From Arsenophonus sp046530785 (GTDB taxonomy: Bacteria; Pseudomonadota; Gammaproteobacteria; Enterobacterales; Enterobacteriaceae): a DNA stretch of 64,000 nt. The notes beneath the pieces are model-generated. The model made no database searches, had not been told where the DNA came from, and saw only the letters and a list, made by a program, of their open reading frames with translations. Each line of letters opens with the position of its first letter. Positions within the stretch are counted from its first letter, which is position 1. Below, in pieces: positions 1 through 12,133 of this stretch. The stretch covers positions 1 to 64,000 of the forward strand of contig JBHEQT010000007.1 in NCBI GenBank assembly GCA_046530785.1, written 5' to 3'. The translations under genes were made by a program, and so were the position numbers.

Positions 1-3000
1 TACAAAGAATTTAAAAAATAAAGGAAAAATACGATATATCGTTAGAAAGATATAGTTTTTAACTATTCTTGATTGGAGAAATTATTTAAAAATTTTTAGA
101 AAAAATCAAAAATAACTAAATAATATGTAATAGAATAATTCTATTTGGTAAATTATTAAAGATTTTTATTCATTTAAACATTAATTTTATAAAATCTCAA
201 TAAAACGAATATAATAATGAGTATTCTTACAATATGATTTAGGTATAAGAAAAATTTTTAAAAACATTATAAATTCTTTCAATAATAGTATCCATCTCAA
301 ATTTTTCTATCTTACTATGCAATACATAAGATTTGTCTGGTTTGGCAGATCTAAAGTAAGTATTTTTATTATTTAAAATAATATCATAATTATATTTACT
401 GATAAGTTTATTATTATTTCTTTAGTTTCTTGCATCTATTTCTATAGATATAACTTTTCATACAAATTTGATATTGATTTTATTTTAGTAATGAAAATAT
501 ATTCAATATTCACATAATATACTACTTACTTTTTTGGTTATTACTCTTTTAGAAAAAAACTAAATAATATAGCACTATTTTAAAATTTATTAATTTATCT
601 TCTTAAGATCCTTATCTAAATACGTTTTAAAATTATTTTTTAACGGAGGGACCCCGATTGATATCTGTAACTTTACAAGAGTTAATCATCTCTTTTCATA
701 ACAAAAATCAGGGATAGGGAAACTTTCTATATTTATATAAATAAAATCGACATTAATTTACCTAAAATATTGTTAAGAAGTTTTTAGTCTTATCGATAAT
801 TTTAATTTCTACTTCGTACATTTAGTACTAAACAGATTTTTCATGTGAAAATCGTTAGTTAATTGTGAACAAAATAAAATAAAGTTTTTATTTTTAACCC
901 ATAGTGATGAAAAATTTTAAAAAGGATTTACCTTATCTTTTATGATAGGAATAATTATTTATGAATAATTAAAGAACAAGATAAGGTTTGTATCTTCAAA
1001 AGTGAACTAATTTTAGTAATATTAAAAATCACAAATCAAAACTTTCTCCTTATCTATTTTCATTAAAAACAATTGATACTTGCTAGTTAATTTTTTCAAA
1101 AAAATATAGCCAGAATAACTGGTAGTTAGAATGGGGATATTCCCTATATAATTATAGTGAATATTATTCACTTTAGTATTGAAGTATAATTTCTATATGG
1201 ATATATTTCAATTATAAAACCACCTCTCTGAGAGAGAGTTATAATAATTATTTCTAATTATGCTATTAATATTACTAAAATATAGAAAATTTTTATAAAG
1301 TTGATATTTAACTTTAAGGGTTTCTTATAAAAATGGGTTGGGATTTATAATCAGATATAAGCGTATATTAAGTACTCGACAAATAGAAATATATATTAAT
1401 ATTATATAAATTAAGTATGTTTTCAAAACGTTTCTATAGTTATTTTAAACAAAGTTTAAGCCACTTTTAACAAAAAAAGTGATTATTACCTTTAATTTAT
1501 TATATTTCTAAAAGAAATATTTCTTTATATCTTTCAAAAAAATAGAAATTAAAATTTATCTTCTTTCTTATTATTTCTGATGATTTACAGATAAAAATTA
1601 AATCAGTATTTTATATTCTATTTTGTAACTATTATTAATTGGTTAATAAGTAAAAATAATCAATAGAGATTTCTAAAAAACCGATTAATAATCTTAATAC
1701 TGAACTAATGAATCGTCAATTAATTTTTATAAAAATTGAATTTTAGATGTTCTTAACTATAGAGTTATATATCTGATTATATTACGAATGATATCACTCA
1801 TTAGAAATGTAATTCCTAATTCGTTCCTAAATTAGGAACAATAAATTTTATAAAAAATTCATATAACTTCAATTATATAACTCTTATAATTTTAATAGGT
1901 AAGATCAAAACTGCAATATTAAAGAGATATTTGTAGTTATACATTTATACATTAATTATGATTCTCATCATTCATAATAATATAATAAAAACTATTAATA
2001 AGAAAAAAATTGGAAACTATATTTAGTTATACTCTTAAAATAGTTTAATTTAATTAAATCTAAGATTTTTTTAAATTTCTACAATCGTTCAATTTTATTA
2101 CTGGATAATATCCTATTATATTTTATAGATAAAAATAAAAACACAAAGATTTCAAAATTATTTGGTACTGAAACAAGTAAAAGAATTCAGCAATATTAAT
2201 CCTTATAAATTTATTTTATATGCTATCTAGAATATTTCTAATTACATAAAAGAAAAGATTAAGATTAAAAGAGTTTAATGATTAAATAAATTTATCAAAA
2301 ATTAAAAAATTACTTTTGGAAGAGGAAAAAAGGTAGGAAAGAAGATATTTATAAAAATTTGATTTTATAATTTATTTTATGTGAACTTTATACAAAAGGT
2401 TATATAAGATTTTAATCGAGAAAAATAAAATTTATTGTTATACTCATCTCTAATTGAAATCAATTTTCTAATTAATATATGTAATCTTCTCTTTTTAATA
2501 TGAAATAATCTTTTATTTTCGTATATTCTAATCTTTAATTAATTTATTATTAAAGATAATATCGGAATATATAGATGAAATTTAATTCATATTTTAAATA
2601 ATTCAGGAAATATACATTTTCTTTATTTTATAATTTTTATTATTTATTTTTTGAAAAAATCAACATATATAAAATATTTCATACATAATTACTTAATGAA
2701 AAATTTTTCTAAATTTTAAATAAAAATAAATCTGATAAAATAATCAAAATATATTTTCATGATAAATAAACTATTCATTGTTAATTTTAAATAATTATTT
2801 CAGTTATAAGAAGTCAGATTTTTATAATTATTTTTTTTCATTTAAATATTAAAGATCATAGTAATAAAGTAATATTATTAATTATTAAAGTTCACAATTC
2901 TTTAATTTACTACTAAATAATTATCGTTTTATCTTTAATCGATTATCATAAAAATAATAAATTATTGTTTCTATATTTCTTGATGTAGAACAATATTTTT

Positions 3001-3156
3001 ACTGAAATTGATTAATAAAAATTTTGATAACTTTTTTATTAAAAAATAAATCAAGATAATGAGGAAAAGAAAGATAGAAAATATAAAAGACATTAAAAAA
3101 AAATTATTTATAAATGAACAATGGTGGAGTGATTTTAAACTTCTTATCAAAATTGA
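1..3156. other. Non-coding AT-rich desert (left edge)
   Basis: No ORF with recognisable protein character occurs on either strand, and no tRNA-like or rRNA-like stretch was seen. The sequence is almost entirely A/T. It holds small inverted repeats, for example a nested one at 930-987 (10-bp outer stem, inner 8-bp stem) and a 9-bp stem at 2531-2557. A short GC-richer patch near 641-656 resembles a ribosome binding site but has no ORF behind it. Probably eroded former gene space (inference). Confidence 0.7.
930..987. repeat. Nested inverted repeat
   Basis: Outer arms at 930-939 and 978-987 are perfectly complementary (10 bp, ACCTTATCTT / AAGATAAGGT). Inside sits a second 8-bp stem (952-959 with 964-971, loop TATG). 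It could fold as a two-tier hairpin in RNA. No adjacent gene explains it; a relic terminator is one possibility. Confidence 0.5.
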
Positions 3157-3202
3157 ATAACCAATAATCCGGATCCTTACTAGAATGGGGATTGTTGGTT
3201 AT
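3157..3202 (-). terminator. Inverted repeat just after htpX, possible terminator
   Basis: Arms at 3157-3170 and 3189-3202 form a 14-bp stem with a single G-T wobble and an 18-nt loop. It lies 5 bp beyond the htpX stop codon, where a terminator is expected. The U-run after the stem on the htpX strand is weak, so termination efficiency is uncertain. Confidence 0.5.
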
Positions 3203-3207
3203 CATTT

Positions 3208-4092
3208 TTATCGATTAAGATAAGTGCCCATACGTAAAGCTTCAATTCGTTTATCAAGAGGGGGATGAGATAAAAACAATTCACTAAAAGATTGAGAACG
3301 GCCATTAATAAAAAAAACTGTCATACTGTTTTCTTCTTTTGGTTTACAAGTTGTTTTCAACCGATATAATGCAGAAATCATTTTTTCTTTACCGACTAAA
3401 CGAGCTGAACCAGCATCTGCACGAAATTCACGATAACGAGAGAACCACATAGTAATAATGTTAGCTAAAATACCAAATATAATTTCTAATACAATCGATA
3501 TAAAAAAATAAATCATTGAATTACTATATTTGTTTTGGTTGTCGTTATTGTTATTAGATAAAAATCCGGAAACAAATTGAGCGATTATTCGGGAAATAAA
3601 AATAACAAAAGTATTTATTACCCCTTGTAATAAAACCATTGTTACCATATCACCATTAGCAATATGACTAATCTCATGAGCGATAACTGCTTTTGCTTCA
3701 TCTCGCTCCATGCTTTCTAGTAAACCTGTACTAATAGCAACCAATGATGCATCACGACGAGATCCTGTAGTAAAAGCATTAATCTCTTGTGTATGATAAA
3801 TAGCAACTTGTGGCATTTTAATCCCAACTTTATCAGCCTGGTACTTTACGGTATTTAATAACCAATGTTCTGTTTCCGTTATCGGACTTTCAATCAATTT
3901 TCCTCCAACAGAACGCAATGCCATCCATTTTGAAATTAATAACGAAATAAATGATCCACTAAAACCAAAAAGACCAGCCATAATAATTAATGCTGAAATG
4001 CTTTGTTCCTGGATACCAATCAAATTTAAAATCATACCAAATACAAATATTACTGCCAAATTTGTAAATAAAAATAAAGCTATTCGCATCAT
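3208..4092 (-). CDS. htpX: HtpX, membrane zinc metalloprotease (M48B)
   Basis: Inner-membrane protease that, in Escherichia coli, works with FtsH to clear misfolded membrane proteins. At 294 aa it matches the family length (293 in E. coli). The zinc site is intact: H139-E140-x-x-H143 in the HEISH motif, and E222 in the SRYREFRAD segment as third ligand. Two N-terminal hydrophobic segments (about residues 4-25 and 32-54) and two more (about 150-175 and 192-217) fit the known topology, with the active site cytosolic. It starts at ATG (Met-Met-Arg) and lies 166 bp downstream of prc on the same strand, the ancestral order. Retention points to a need for membrane quality control. No anomaly seen. 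Confidence 0.96.
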   Translation of the reverse strand: MMRIALFLFTNLAVIFVFGMILNLIGIQEQSISALIIMAGLFGFSGSFISLLISKWMALRSVGGKLIESPITETEHWLLNTVKYQADKVGIKMPQVAIYHTQEINAFTTGSRRDASLVAISTGLLESMERDEAKAVIAHEISHIANGDMVTMVLLQGVINTFVIFISRIIAQFVSGFLSNNNNDNQNKYSNSMIYFFISIVLEIIFGILANIITMWFSRYREFRADAGSARLVGKEKMISALYRLKTTCKPKEENSMTVFFINGRSQSFSELFLSHPPLDKRIEALRMGTYLNR

Positions 4093-4258
4093 AAAATTAC
4101 TTTCCTTTATTAATTAATAACGACTAATATTAAATTAAGTAACATAAATAATTTTTTATTCAATATTTTAAGTGATTTTATTGTACAGATATGAAAAATT
4201 CACTCAACTTTATATTTTAATAAAAAGTAAAAAGCTGATTTTAATATATAGATTGATT

Positions 4259-6310
4259 TTAATTATTTTTAAGTTCATTTCTTCTCCTTAGTGTCTCTAA
4301 ATCTGCAAGATCAAGTGTAATTCTCACCGCTTCATCAAGAAACACGTTTGAAAATTCATAATTTTTAAGTGAAAAATTTATATTTTTTAATGGTTCTTTA
4401 CCTTGTCTAGACAAGAGTTGATTAATACGACGTAATTTATTCATATCAGCTTCTTTATTTTCTTTTTTACGATTAATATAATTAAGAGAAATAGTATTTT
4501 TCCTAGATTCAATAACGTAGTGCTGAGAAATATCTTTCTTGATATATTGAAACTCAGGATTATTTTCTGTACGTTCCTTGTACTTAGTAAGTAAATTACC
4601 AATATATTGGCTAATATTACCGATAACATTATAAGTAGTTGAGGTAATGCTATCCCAAGGTAAACTATTACCTTTAAAACTTTCACTTGTTTTAACAGAA
4701 TCTATATTCTTAAAAAAAATAATATCTGGTGTTACTCCTTTTTTCTGGGTACTATCTCCATTTATACGATAAAACTTCTGAATAGTATATTGGATAGAAC
4801 CTAATGTAGGCCAATTAGGATGTAATATGCGATCATAAATACGACTTAAAGGATGATATTGTTGAACTGTACCTTTACCAAAAGATGATTCTCCAACAAT
4901 TAATGCACGACTATAATCCTGCATTGCAGCAGCAAAAATTTCTGATGCTGAAGCACTAAATCGATCAATTAATACCGTAAGTGGTTCTTTGTAATAAAAG
5001 GGATCATCATCAATATCTTGACGAATTTTTCCTTTATTATCACGAACCTGAACAATTGGACCAATTGGAATAAATAAACCAGATAATGATACCGCTTCTC
5101 TTAAAGAGCCTCCTCTATTTCTACGTAAATCAATAACAAGTCCAACAAGATTCTTTTTAATTATTTTTTGTAACTGTATTTTAACATCATTGGTCAATCC
5201 AACGTAAAAACTAGGAATATTAAGTACACCAATTTTTTTCTTTCCAACATTTTTGATCGTTAGTTTCATTGCCCTATCTTCAAGTCGAATATGTTCACGA
5301 ATTAAAGTTATAGTATGATGCTTGGAATATCTTAAATCTGAAATAACTTTAAGACGAACCTTGCTACCTTTAACTCCCTTTATCAAAGATACGACATTAT
5401 CTAGTCTCCATCCAATAACATCTATCATCGGTTTACCAGTTTGGCCTACACTAATAATTTTATCTCCGATCTTTAATAATTTACTTTTTTCCGCTGGACC
5501 ACCAACTACCATTGAGTTAATTATAATATAATCTTCATCTTGTCTAAGCGTTGCACCTATGCCTTCCAATGATAATGTCATTTCTGAATTAAATCGTTCC
5601 GTATTTCTAGAAGAAAGATAATTAGTGTATGGATCTATTTCTTTTGCAAAAGAATTCATAATTAATTGAAAAACATCTTCACTTTGAGATTGTGCTAAAC
5701 TCTTTAATATAAAATTATAACGTTTCGTTAATATTTTTTTAATTTCTTTGTCGTTTTTATTTGATAATTTTAGATTCAACCAATCAAACTTAACTTTTGC
5801 GTTCCACAATTTGTTTAATTCCATAATGGTTTTAGGCCAAGGCGCTTTACTTCTATCAAGTTCAATTACATCATTATTACCAAAATTTAACGGAATATTA
5901 AGTTGCAATAAAGAATATTTAAAACGTTCATATCGATATTGTTGTGCTAAATTGAATATTTCATATAATTCATTCAGATTACCAGCTTTAAGATTTTTTC
6001 CTAATTTACCTTTTTTATTAGAAAATTCATTAATATCTGATTGTAAAAAAATATTATGATTATAATCCAAGAAATTTAAATAACGATCAAAAATTTTTTT
6101 AGAAAAATTTTCATCCAAATCAAATTGACAATAATGAAACCGTGTAAATTGTGAAATAACTCTTTTGCTAATAATGGCATGTTGTTTTTCCTGTTGAAGT
6201 TGAGGAAGTTTCTGAGTTTTTAATAGTATTAGAGGAACTTCAGTATTTGAGGATGAAGTACCTATTACAGTTATACAAAAAACAAAAATAAGTTTAATAG
6301 AATTATTCAT
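4259..6310 (-). CDS. prc: Prc/Tsp, periplasmic tail-specific protease
   Basis: C-terminal processing peptidase (S41) that trims PBP3 and degrades tagged periplasmic proteins and the MepS hydrolase in enterobacteria. The 683 aa match the usual length (682). Order: signal-like hydrophobic N terminus (about 5-19), N-terminal helical domain, PDZ domain (about 235-325), and protease domain with the Ser-Lys dyad S454 in DRFSASASE and K479 in GESSFGKGTVQQ, 25 residues apart as in E. coli. A C-terminal DUF3340-like region follows. Codon use is AT-biased but reading-frame integrity is complete. In E. coli proQ lies just upstream in the same operon; here the upstream 4.3 kb holds no recognisable proQ. 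Confidence 0.95.
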   Translation of the reverse strand: MNNSIKLIFVFCITVIGTSSSNTEVPLILLKTQKLPQLQQEKQHAIISKRVISQFTRFHYCQFDLDENFSKKIFDRYLNFLDYNHNIFLQSDINEFSNKKGKLGKNLKAGNLNELYEIFNLAQQYRYERFKYSLLQLNIPLNFGNNDVIELDRSKAPWPKTIMELNKLWNAKVKFDWLNLKLSNKNDKEIKKILTKRYNFILKSLAQSQSEDVFQLIMNSFAKEIDPYTNYLSSRNTERFNSEMTLSLEGIGATLRQDEDYIIINSMVVGGPAEKSKLLKIGDKIISVGQTGKPMIDVIGWRLDNVVSLIKGVKGSKVRLKVISDLRYSKHHTITLIREHIRLEDRAMKLTIKNVGKKKIGVLNIPSFYVGLTNDVKIQLQKIIKKNLVGLVIDLRRNRGGSLREAVSLSGLFIPIGPIVQVRDNKGKIRQDIDDDPFYYKEPLTVLIDRFSASASEIFAAAMQDYSRALIVGESSFGKGTVQQYHPLSRIYDRILHPNWPTLGSIQYTIQKFYRINGDSTQKKGVTPDIIFFKNIDSVKTSESFKGNSLPWDSITSTTYNVIGNISQYIGNLLTKYKERTENNPEFQYIKKDISQHYVIESRKNTISLNYINRKKENKEADMNKLRRINQLLSRQGKEPLKNINFSLKNYEFSNVFLDEAVRITLDLADLETLRRRNELKNN

Positions 6311-8055
6311 GCCGTTGATTAAGCTGCCTTTTCTTTACATATCAGAACTTTAAGTGCTTTGTTATCTCGTACAATTCATTTTTACTAAAATCCTATCACA
6401 AGTAAATTATATCTCTAAAAACTATTATTAAACCATTTCAAACAACTGATATATTTAACAATACTTTTTCTTAATCATAATCTTTTAATATTTGAATCAA
6501 CTTTTAATTTAAAAATATCAGGTTACAGACTGTAATTTAGTTAGATTAGTTATCTTAGTATTAAGAAATTTTTAACTTGGTCTTTATAGTAAAGATAATG
6601 GTTTATTATTTTTTTTATTTATTTCTTTAATCTTTTAAAGAAAAGGATTCATTTTATTAAAATTCCCGATAATATCTTTTCCTTGTCTATCTTTTTCTTT
6701 CTTTTTAAATTTCTGTTTTCTTAATTTTTATTCGTTGAGTCTGAATACGAATATTTTCTTTCCATAGGATGTTAAGTAAGTATAACTCCATATGTTCTAA
6801 TTTTAAATTACCACAATTATTTACCACTCAAATCAAAAAACTTAGTAACTTCTTTTTTCTATACGTAAGTAATTCCAATTAAAAAGTATAGATCTGCAAA
6901 AAAGAACGAAATTTGTTTTTATTCATACCACTTACACCCCTCTTTAGTCAGTTTTTGCTAAAATATCCTGAAATATTTCGATTTTCAGTAGAAGATCATC
7001 AAACTTTAAGAGATAAAAAAATGAGAAAATACTTATAAAAAATATTATTTTACTATTATTCAGCTTAGATTAATTTTTCATGAAATTTCCTAATTAAAAA
7101 TTTTTGCTAATTAACGTAAAAATAAACAGAGATTTTATAACAACGTTATAGGTAATTGAGTACAAGAAACTAAATTTTAAATTATATTAATTTATGGGAT
7201 ATCTTGGTATAACATATATTTTACTTTTTTATAAAGTATTAAAATTAAACCTTTTAGATTATTTTAGTCTCTTAATCAAGACTATCCAAAAGATAAGAGA
7301 TTATTTAATATTATTGCACCAATAAATTCTTCATTAATTTTAATGCACCAACGAAAAATATTTTCTGAATTACTCAAATTATTACAAAAAAATATTCCTT
7401 AAAAAAGAACAAATATCGATAATATTCAATTTTTTATAAAAAACGTTCCACAAAATAGTTTCCTTAAAGAATATCTAAATAACATCCATTCCCTCTTGTA
7501 TTTTAAAAGATTAAATATTTTATTTTATCACCCTTCAAATAAAATCTTAATAGTTAATACTAACTAATCTTTTAAGAAGCATCAATCTATCCATTTCCAT
7601 ATCATAAAATGAAATTTTGCATTAACAATTAATCTAGTTAAATTCACATGAAAGATTCTGATGAAATATATTTCATAATATTTATTTTTAAATTTTTATA
7701 TATGAAATTTATTTAGATAAATAAATGAATAATATAGTGAATTGTTATTTTTTAAGATTTAAATATTCAATAATAATCGTTATATTTATACTTATTGTAA
7801 TTTACGTTGTTGATCAAATCCTATAAAATAAATTAAAATTAATTAAAAATTTAAATTTAATTATTAATAACCATCTTCATTCCAACTATCTTTTATTTTT
7901 AATAAAAAAAATAAAAGAATGCGTAAATTTTTATTTATAAGTTAAGCAGTTATTATTATTAGAAAAAATATATTTTATCAAAATAATTATTTGAAACTAT
8001 TTGTTTTTAATAAATATTAAAATAGTGAAATTATTATTGAATTACTTTAAAAAAG

Positions 8056-8126
8056 TTCTATTTATTTTATTTAAATAGTTAAATATCTATAAAAGTTTTT
8101 AATATTATTAAATAAGATAAATAGAA
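8056..8126. repeat. Long inverted repeat, 19-bp arms
   Basis: Arms 8056-8074 and 8108-8126 pair over 19 positions with a single wobble mismatch, separated by 33 nt. The arms are A/T plus two G/C pairs. No gene lies within 2 kb, so a terminator role is not apparent. Confidence 0.7.
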
Positions 8127-8369
8127 TTTATGTTATTGATGAAACACTTTTGTTTTATTTAATTGTAAATAACATCAATGCTTTATATAAATTATATTTT
8201 AAATTTCTATTAATTTGATTAGTGGAATAAAATTCCAACATTTTTCTCTACGAGAAATAACAAACTTATTTTGTTATATAATTAATATTATAATAAAAAT
8301 TATTTAATTATAAGAATAATTTAACCAAATTAGCATGAAATAGATCAAGTTAATGTCAAAGCTTTGCTT

Positions 8370-8397
8370 TAATAACTATCTATTTAGATAGTTATTA
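8370..8397. repeat. Perfect palindrome, 13-bp arms, 2-nt centre
   Basis: Left arm 8370-8382 (TAATAACTATCTA) is the exact reverse complement of 8385-8397, with TT at the centre. It sits alone in non-coding sequence. Confidence 0.85.
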
Positions 8398-9877
8398 ATA
8401 TAAAATCCTTCATAAAACAATAAAAATAAAATTTAATACTAACTTTCTAATTAAAAATTAACTAATGATTAAAATCATATTTAATTAAAATTAACTTTTC
8501 ATATTTTCTATAATATATATAAAGTACACGAGATATGATTTCTTTATATTTTATATAGCAATAAATAATTAACAATATTTAGAAAAATATTTCTACTTAA
8601 TCTACTTTTAATTAATTTTTACAAAGAATTTACAAAATTATTATATCGAAAAATATTTATTTTTTATATATGAAAAATTTTTTAATTTGAATAATATATT
8701 TGAAAATAGTAATAAGATAATTTTGTTAGTTTTCATATAATTTATTCTTATAATTTAAAAAATTTATATTAAAATAATTAGATTTATAATAAAAAATTTT
8801 GCTTATCTAAAATTCAAATGTAAATTCCTTACACTTAGAAAGATATTTATTAAATTAATTACTTTTTACTAAACATTTAGAGTAGTATTATTGAAAATAA
8901 TAGAGAAAAGATACTTATTGTTAATGTTAATAATAAGTAGAATAAACTTTAGTGGATTAGTATTTTACTTATATTTTATAAGGATAAATTTATGGATATT
9001 TATAATATAATTTATTTTATTAAAAAATTTTTCAGTATTTAGATTAATTAAAAAGATCAATTAAAATATTAAATAATAAATAAACTAATAATCTATAGTA
9101 GAAATTAGAAATTAAGAATTAAGGATGTATTATGTTAAATATTCTTTTTAACTAGTTATTTAAAAAATTTAATTTTCATTTTTAAAAAAAATTTTAAAAT
9201 ATTTTATTTCAAAAATCTTTTGTCAGTAACAGTATATTATACTACTATCATTAATCTTATATTAAATTATATTTAATGTTATAAATTATTTTATAGACTT
9301 ATTAATAAATAAATATTCCTTAAGTTAAATAGAAAATTTATAATTATTTCATATATTTTTATATGATAAACATCAATAAAATACTTAGGTAATTATAGAA
9401 TATCTATTTTTAAAATTCTTGCTTAAAACTATCTCTATTCCTTTATAATCTTTATAACTAACCAAAGAGAAAATAGAATCTCATTTAAAAAGAAAGTTTC
9501 TAATTTAAATTAAATATTTAATTTTATTGTTACTAAAATATGATTAGTTCAAATGATTTTATTATTAAGATAAAATTTATGCTTATTGATTAAATAAGCA
9601 CCTAAAAAAATAATTACATGTATTTTAATATAAAGTAAGTTCTTTTTACTTGAATTAATTTAATAATCATATTTGACGAGATCAAGTAATAACTACTATT
9701 TATAGTTCTTGCAAATTAGAAAATATTCCTATTGTTTATCGATAATAAAGATATTACTAGAAAACTCAGAATTTGTAAGAAAATTTTCGCAAATATTAGA
9801 TTATTATAATTCTATATAAATTCTAATAATCTTAATTAATTACCTTATTTCACCAAAATTTTTATAAAAATAAATAT

Positions 9878-9905
9878 AAAAATTATTAATATATTAATAA
9901 TTTTT
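9878..9905. repeat. Perfect 28-nt palindrome
   Basis: Positions 9878-9891 (AAAAATTATTAATA) are the exact reverse complement of 9892-9905 with no spacer. All A/T, in the prc-pabB desert. Confidence 0.8.
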
Positions 9906-10626
9906 TGTTAAGTTATTTATCGTTGTTAATTATTACATGATAAGTAACAGTGCTACTTTAGTAAGTAAAGATTATATCTGTTACTTAAATTCTTTTCTCA
10001 CACACTCTAAAACTATTAAAAGATCTGTTATAATCATTTTTAATTTGTAAGATAATATTATTCATTTTGAATATTTCTATTCAAATAAATTTTTATTCTT
10101 ATACCTTATGAAAACTATTATAAATAAAAATGATTTTTCATTTTTGTTTTATTTTCTAATAAAGAAATTTTTTCATAAACGAAAGTTTTAAAAATCCTTT
10201 ATTCTTATTAATTTAAATAAGTTTAATTCGTTATTGAATTAGATATTTAATCTAACTAACACCATTGTAGAAATCAACATAAAATAATAAATATTTTATG
10301 TTACTTGCTAAATATCTTCTAAAAATTTTTCAGAAAAAATCTCTATCTATTATATTAAAATATGTGATAACATAAAAAAATTGATTTTTTATATTTTTTG
10401 AATAAAAAATCGTCTCAATATTATTTATTTCTAATCATTTAAATTATAAATTCGATCAATAGCTTTTTTGATTTTAATAATTTAACGTTTTATATTTAAA
10501 AACATTTGTTTTTACTCATATTTATTTATTAATATTTAATTATATTTAATCGATAGTATTATCTATGAGAAATATTTTTTATATTATTATATTATTATTA
10601 ATAACCATTATTATTTCTTAATAAAT

Positions 10627-11985
10627 ATGCACCTAAAAAAAATTCAACTACCTTATTCATTAGATGTCGCTTTAAATTATTTTAATTCTATAGCTAATCA
10701 ACCATGGGCGATGTTATTACATTCTGGTAATGCAAAGCATCCATATAATCGTTTTGATATTATTGTTGCTGATCCAATAACCACATTGGAAACTAGAGAA
10801 AATTTTACAAAAATTAACCGTGAAAATGAAAATATTATTTCAAAAATTGATCCTTTTGAATTATTAAAAAATGAAATGGAACATTTTAATATAACTTTCT
10901 CAATAGACACTAATCTTCCTTTTCAAGGAGGCGCTTTAGGAATATGGGATTATGATTTAGGGAGACGTATAGAAATACTGCCAAAAAGGGCTAAAAAAGA
11001 ATTAAGGTTTCCGAATATGGTAATCGGTATTTATCTTTGGGCGCTAATCGTTGATCACCATAAAAGAATAGTTACTTTGCTAACCCTTCAAAATCTTGAA
11101 GAACGATTTTTTTGGTTAAAAAATCAAATGAAAACATCATCACCTAAACATTTTCAAATATGTGAAAATTGGAAAAGTAATATGTCGAAACAAGAATATT
11201 ATAATAAAATTAGTCAAATTCATCAATATTTACGAAATGGTGATTCTTATCAAATTAATTTAGCACAGCGTTTTAAAGCTAAATATCAAGGTAATGAATG
11301 GGAAGCTTTTCTTAAATTAAATCAAAATAATCGTGCTCCTTTTTCTGCTTTTCTTCGTTTAGAAAAACATTGTGTAATAAGTGTATCCCCTGAACGTTTT
11401 CTTTGGCTTCAGAACAATTTAATTCAAACTCGCCCAATTAAAGGAACATTACCTAGATTAGTTGATATTCAAGAAGATCAAAACCAAATAAAACGTTTAC
11501 AGTCATCAACCAAAGATCGTGCTGAAAATATAATGATAGTTGATTTATTGCGCAATGATCTTGGTAAAGTGGCGATACCTGGAACAATCATTGTTCCAGA
11601 ACTTTTTGTAGTTGAATCTTTTCCTTCTGTTCATCATCTAGTTAGCACTATTATTGCACAATTACCATCTTGCTATCATGCTACTGATCTATTAAGGGCT
11701 TGTTTTCCTGGTGGATCAATTACTGGTGTACCAAAAATACGATCAATGGAAATTATTGATGAGCTTGAACCTCATCGTCGCCATAGCTACTGTGGAGCAA
11801 TTGGGTATATTAGTTTTTGCGGTACAATGGATACAAATATTAACATACGTACCCTATTAACTGAAAAGCAATATATTTATTGTTGGGGAGGAGGAGGAAT
11901 TGTGGCAGATAGTAATGCAGAAAAAGAGTATCAAGAGATTTTTGATAAACTAGGTCGAATATTAACAGTTTTAAAAAATAATTAA
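10627..11985 (+). CDS. pabB: PabB, aminodeoxychorismate synthase component I
   Basis: Converts chorismate plus ammonia (from PabA glutaminase) to 4-amino-4-deoxychorismate, the first step of the p-aminobenzoate branch of folate synthesis. The 452 aa match the family (453 in E. coli). The N-terminal half is the anthranilate synthase I-like domain. The C-terminal chorismate-binding domain holds the RPIKGT motif with its catalytic lysine, DRAENIMIVDLLRNDLG, PGGSITGVPK and the closing GGGGIVADS segment. It starts at ATG and is isolated: 4.3 kb of non-coding DNA upstream and 3.6 kb downstream. pabA and pabC are not in this window. The ancestral neighbours nudL and sdaA are missing. Confidence 0.97.
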   Translation: MHLKKIQLPYSLDVALNYFNSIANQPWAMLLHSGNAKHPYNRFDIIVADPITTLETRENFTKINRENENIISKIDPFELLKNEMEHFNITFSIDTNLPFQGGALGIWDYDLGRRIEILPKRAKKELRFPNMVIGIYLWALIVDHHKRIVTLLTLQNLEERFFWLKNQMKTSSPKHFQICENWKSNMSKQEYYNKISQIHQYLRNGDSYQINLAQRFKAKYQGNEWEAFLKLNQNNRAPFSAFLRLEKHCVISVSPERFLWLQNNLIQTRPIKGTLPRLVDIQEDQNQIKRLQSSTKDRAENIMIVDLLRNDLGKVAIPGTIIVPELFVVESFPSVHHLVSTIIAQLPSCYHATDLLRACFPGGSITGVPKIRSMEIIDELEPHRRHSYCGAIGYISFCGTMDTNINIRTLLTEKQYIYCWGGGGIVADSNAEKEYQEIFDKLGRILTVLKNN

Positions 11986-12091
11986 AATTAATGTTATTTA
12001 ATACATAGATTGGCACTACTCAATTTAAATATCAGTTAGATAATATTTCTTTTTATAATATTTATTGTTATTTATAAATCTGAACTATAAA

Positions 12092-12133
12092 CTCTCCTTA
12101 ATAAGGAGAGAAAATGAAAACTCATGTTTTCAT
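12092..12133 (+). terminator. Two adjacent hairpins downstream of pabB
   Basis: The first has 9-bp arms (CTCTCCTTA / TAAGGAGAG, 12092-12110, 1-nt centre). The second has 8-bp arms (ATGAAAAC / GTTTTCAT, 12114-12133, loop TCAT), followed after a few bases by a T-rich stretch. They lie about 107 bp after the pabB stop and may terminate its transcript. Confidence 0.4.

Larger units (their letters stand above)
6311..10626. other. Non-coding AT-rich desert between prc and pabB
   Basis: About 4.3 kb with no credible coding region. In E. coli, prc is preceded by proQ, msrC, yebS, yebT and rsmF, so loss of these is inferred. I could not align any remnant by eye. Notable structures: a 19-bp stem with one wobble at 8056-8126, a perfect 13-bp palindrome at 8370-8397, and a perfect 14-bp palindrome at 9878-9905. 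No tRNA T-loop or other RNA signature was found. Confidence 0.7.

Noticed and set aside
641..705. GGAGGG followed by a possible ATT/TTG start, suggesting an unusual-start gene
   Set aside because: The reading frame ends after about 15 codons, and no extension or family match is seen.
4441..6059. Several overlapping ORFs on both strands inside prc
   Set aside because: They are other-frame shadows of the intact prc gene and have no protein character of their own.
6311..7000. A readable proQ relic upstream of prc
   Set aside because: I looked for ProQ-like sequence in all three minus-strand frames near the prc start and could not recognise any; only a profile search could decide.
10383..10411. 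10-bp inverted repeats such as those at 10276-10302 and 10383-10411
   Set aside because: In DNA this A/T-rich, stems of 8-10 bp with loops up to 15 nt are expected by chance many times in the spacers, so only longer or G/C-containing ones are listed.
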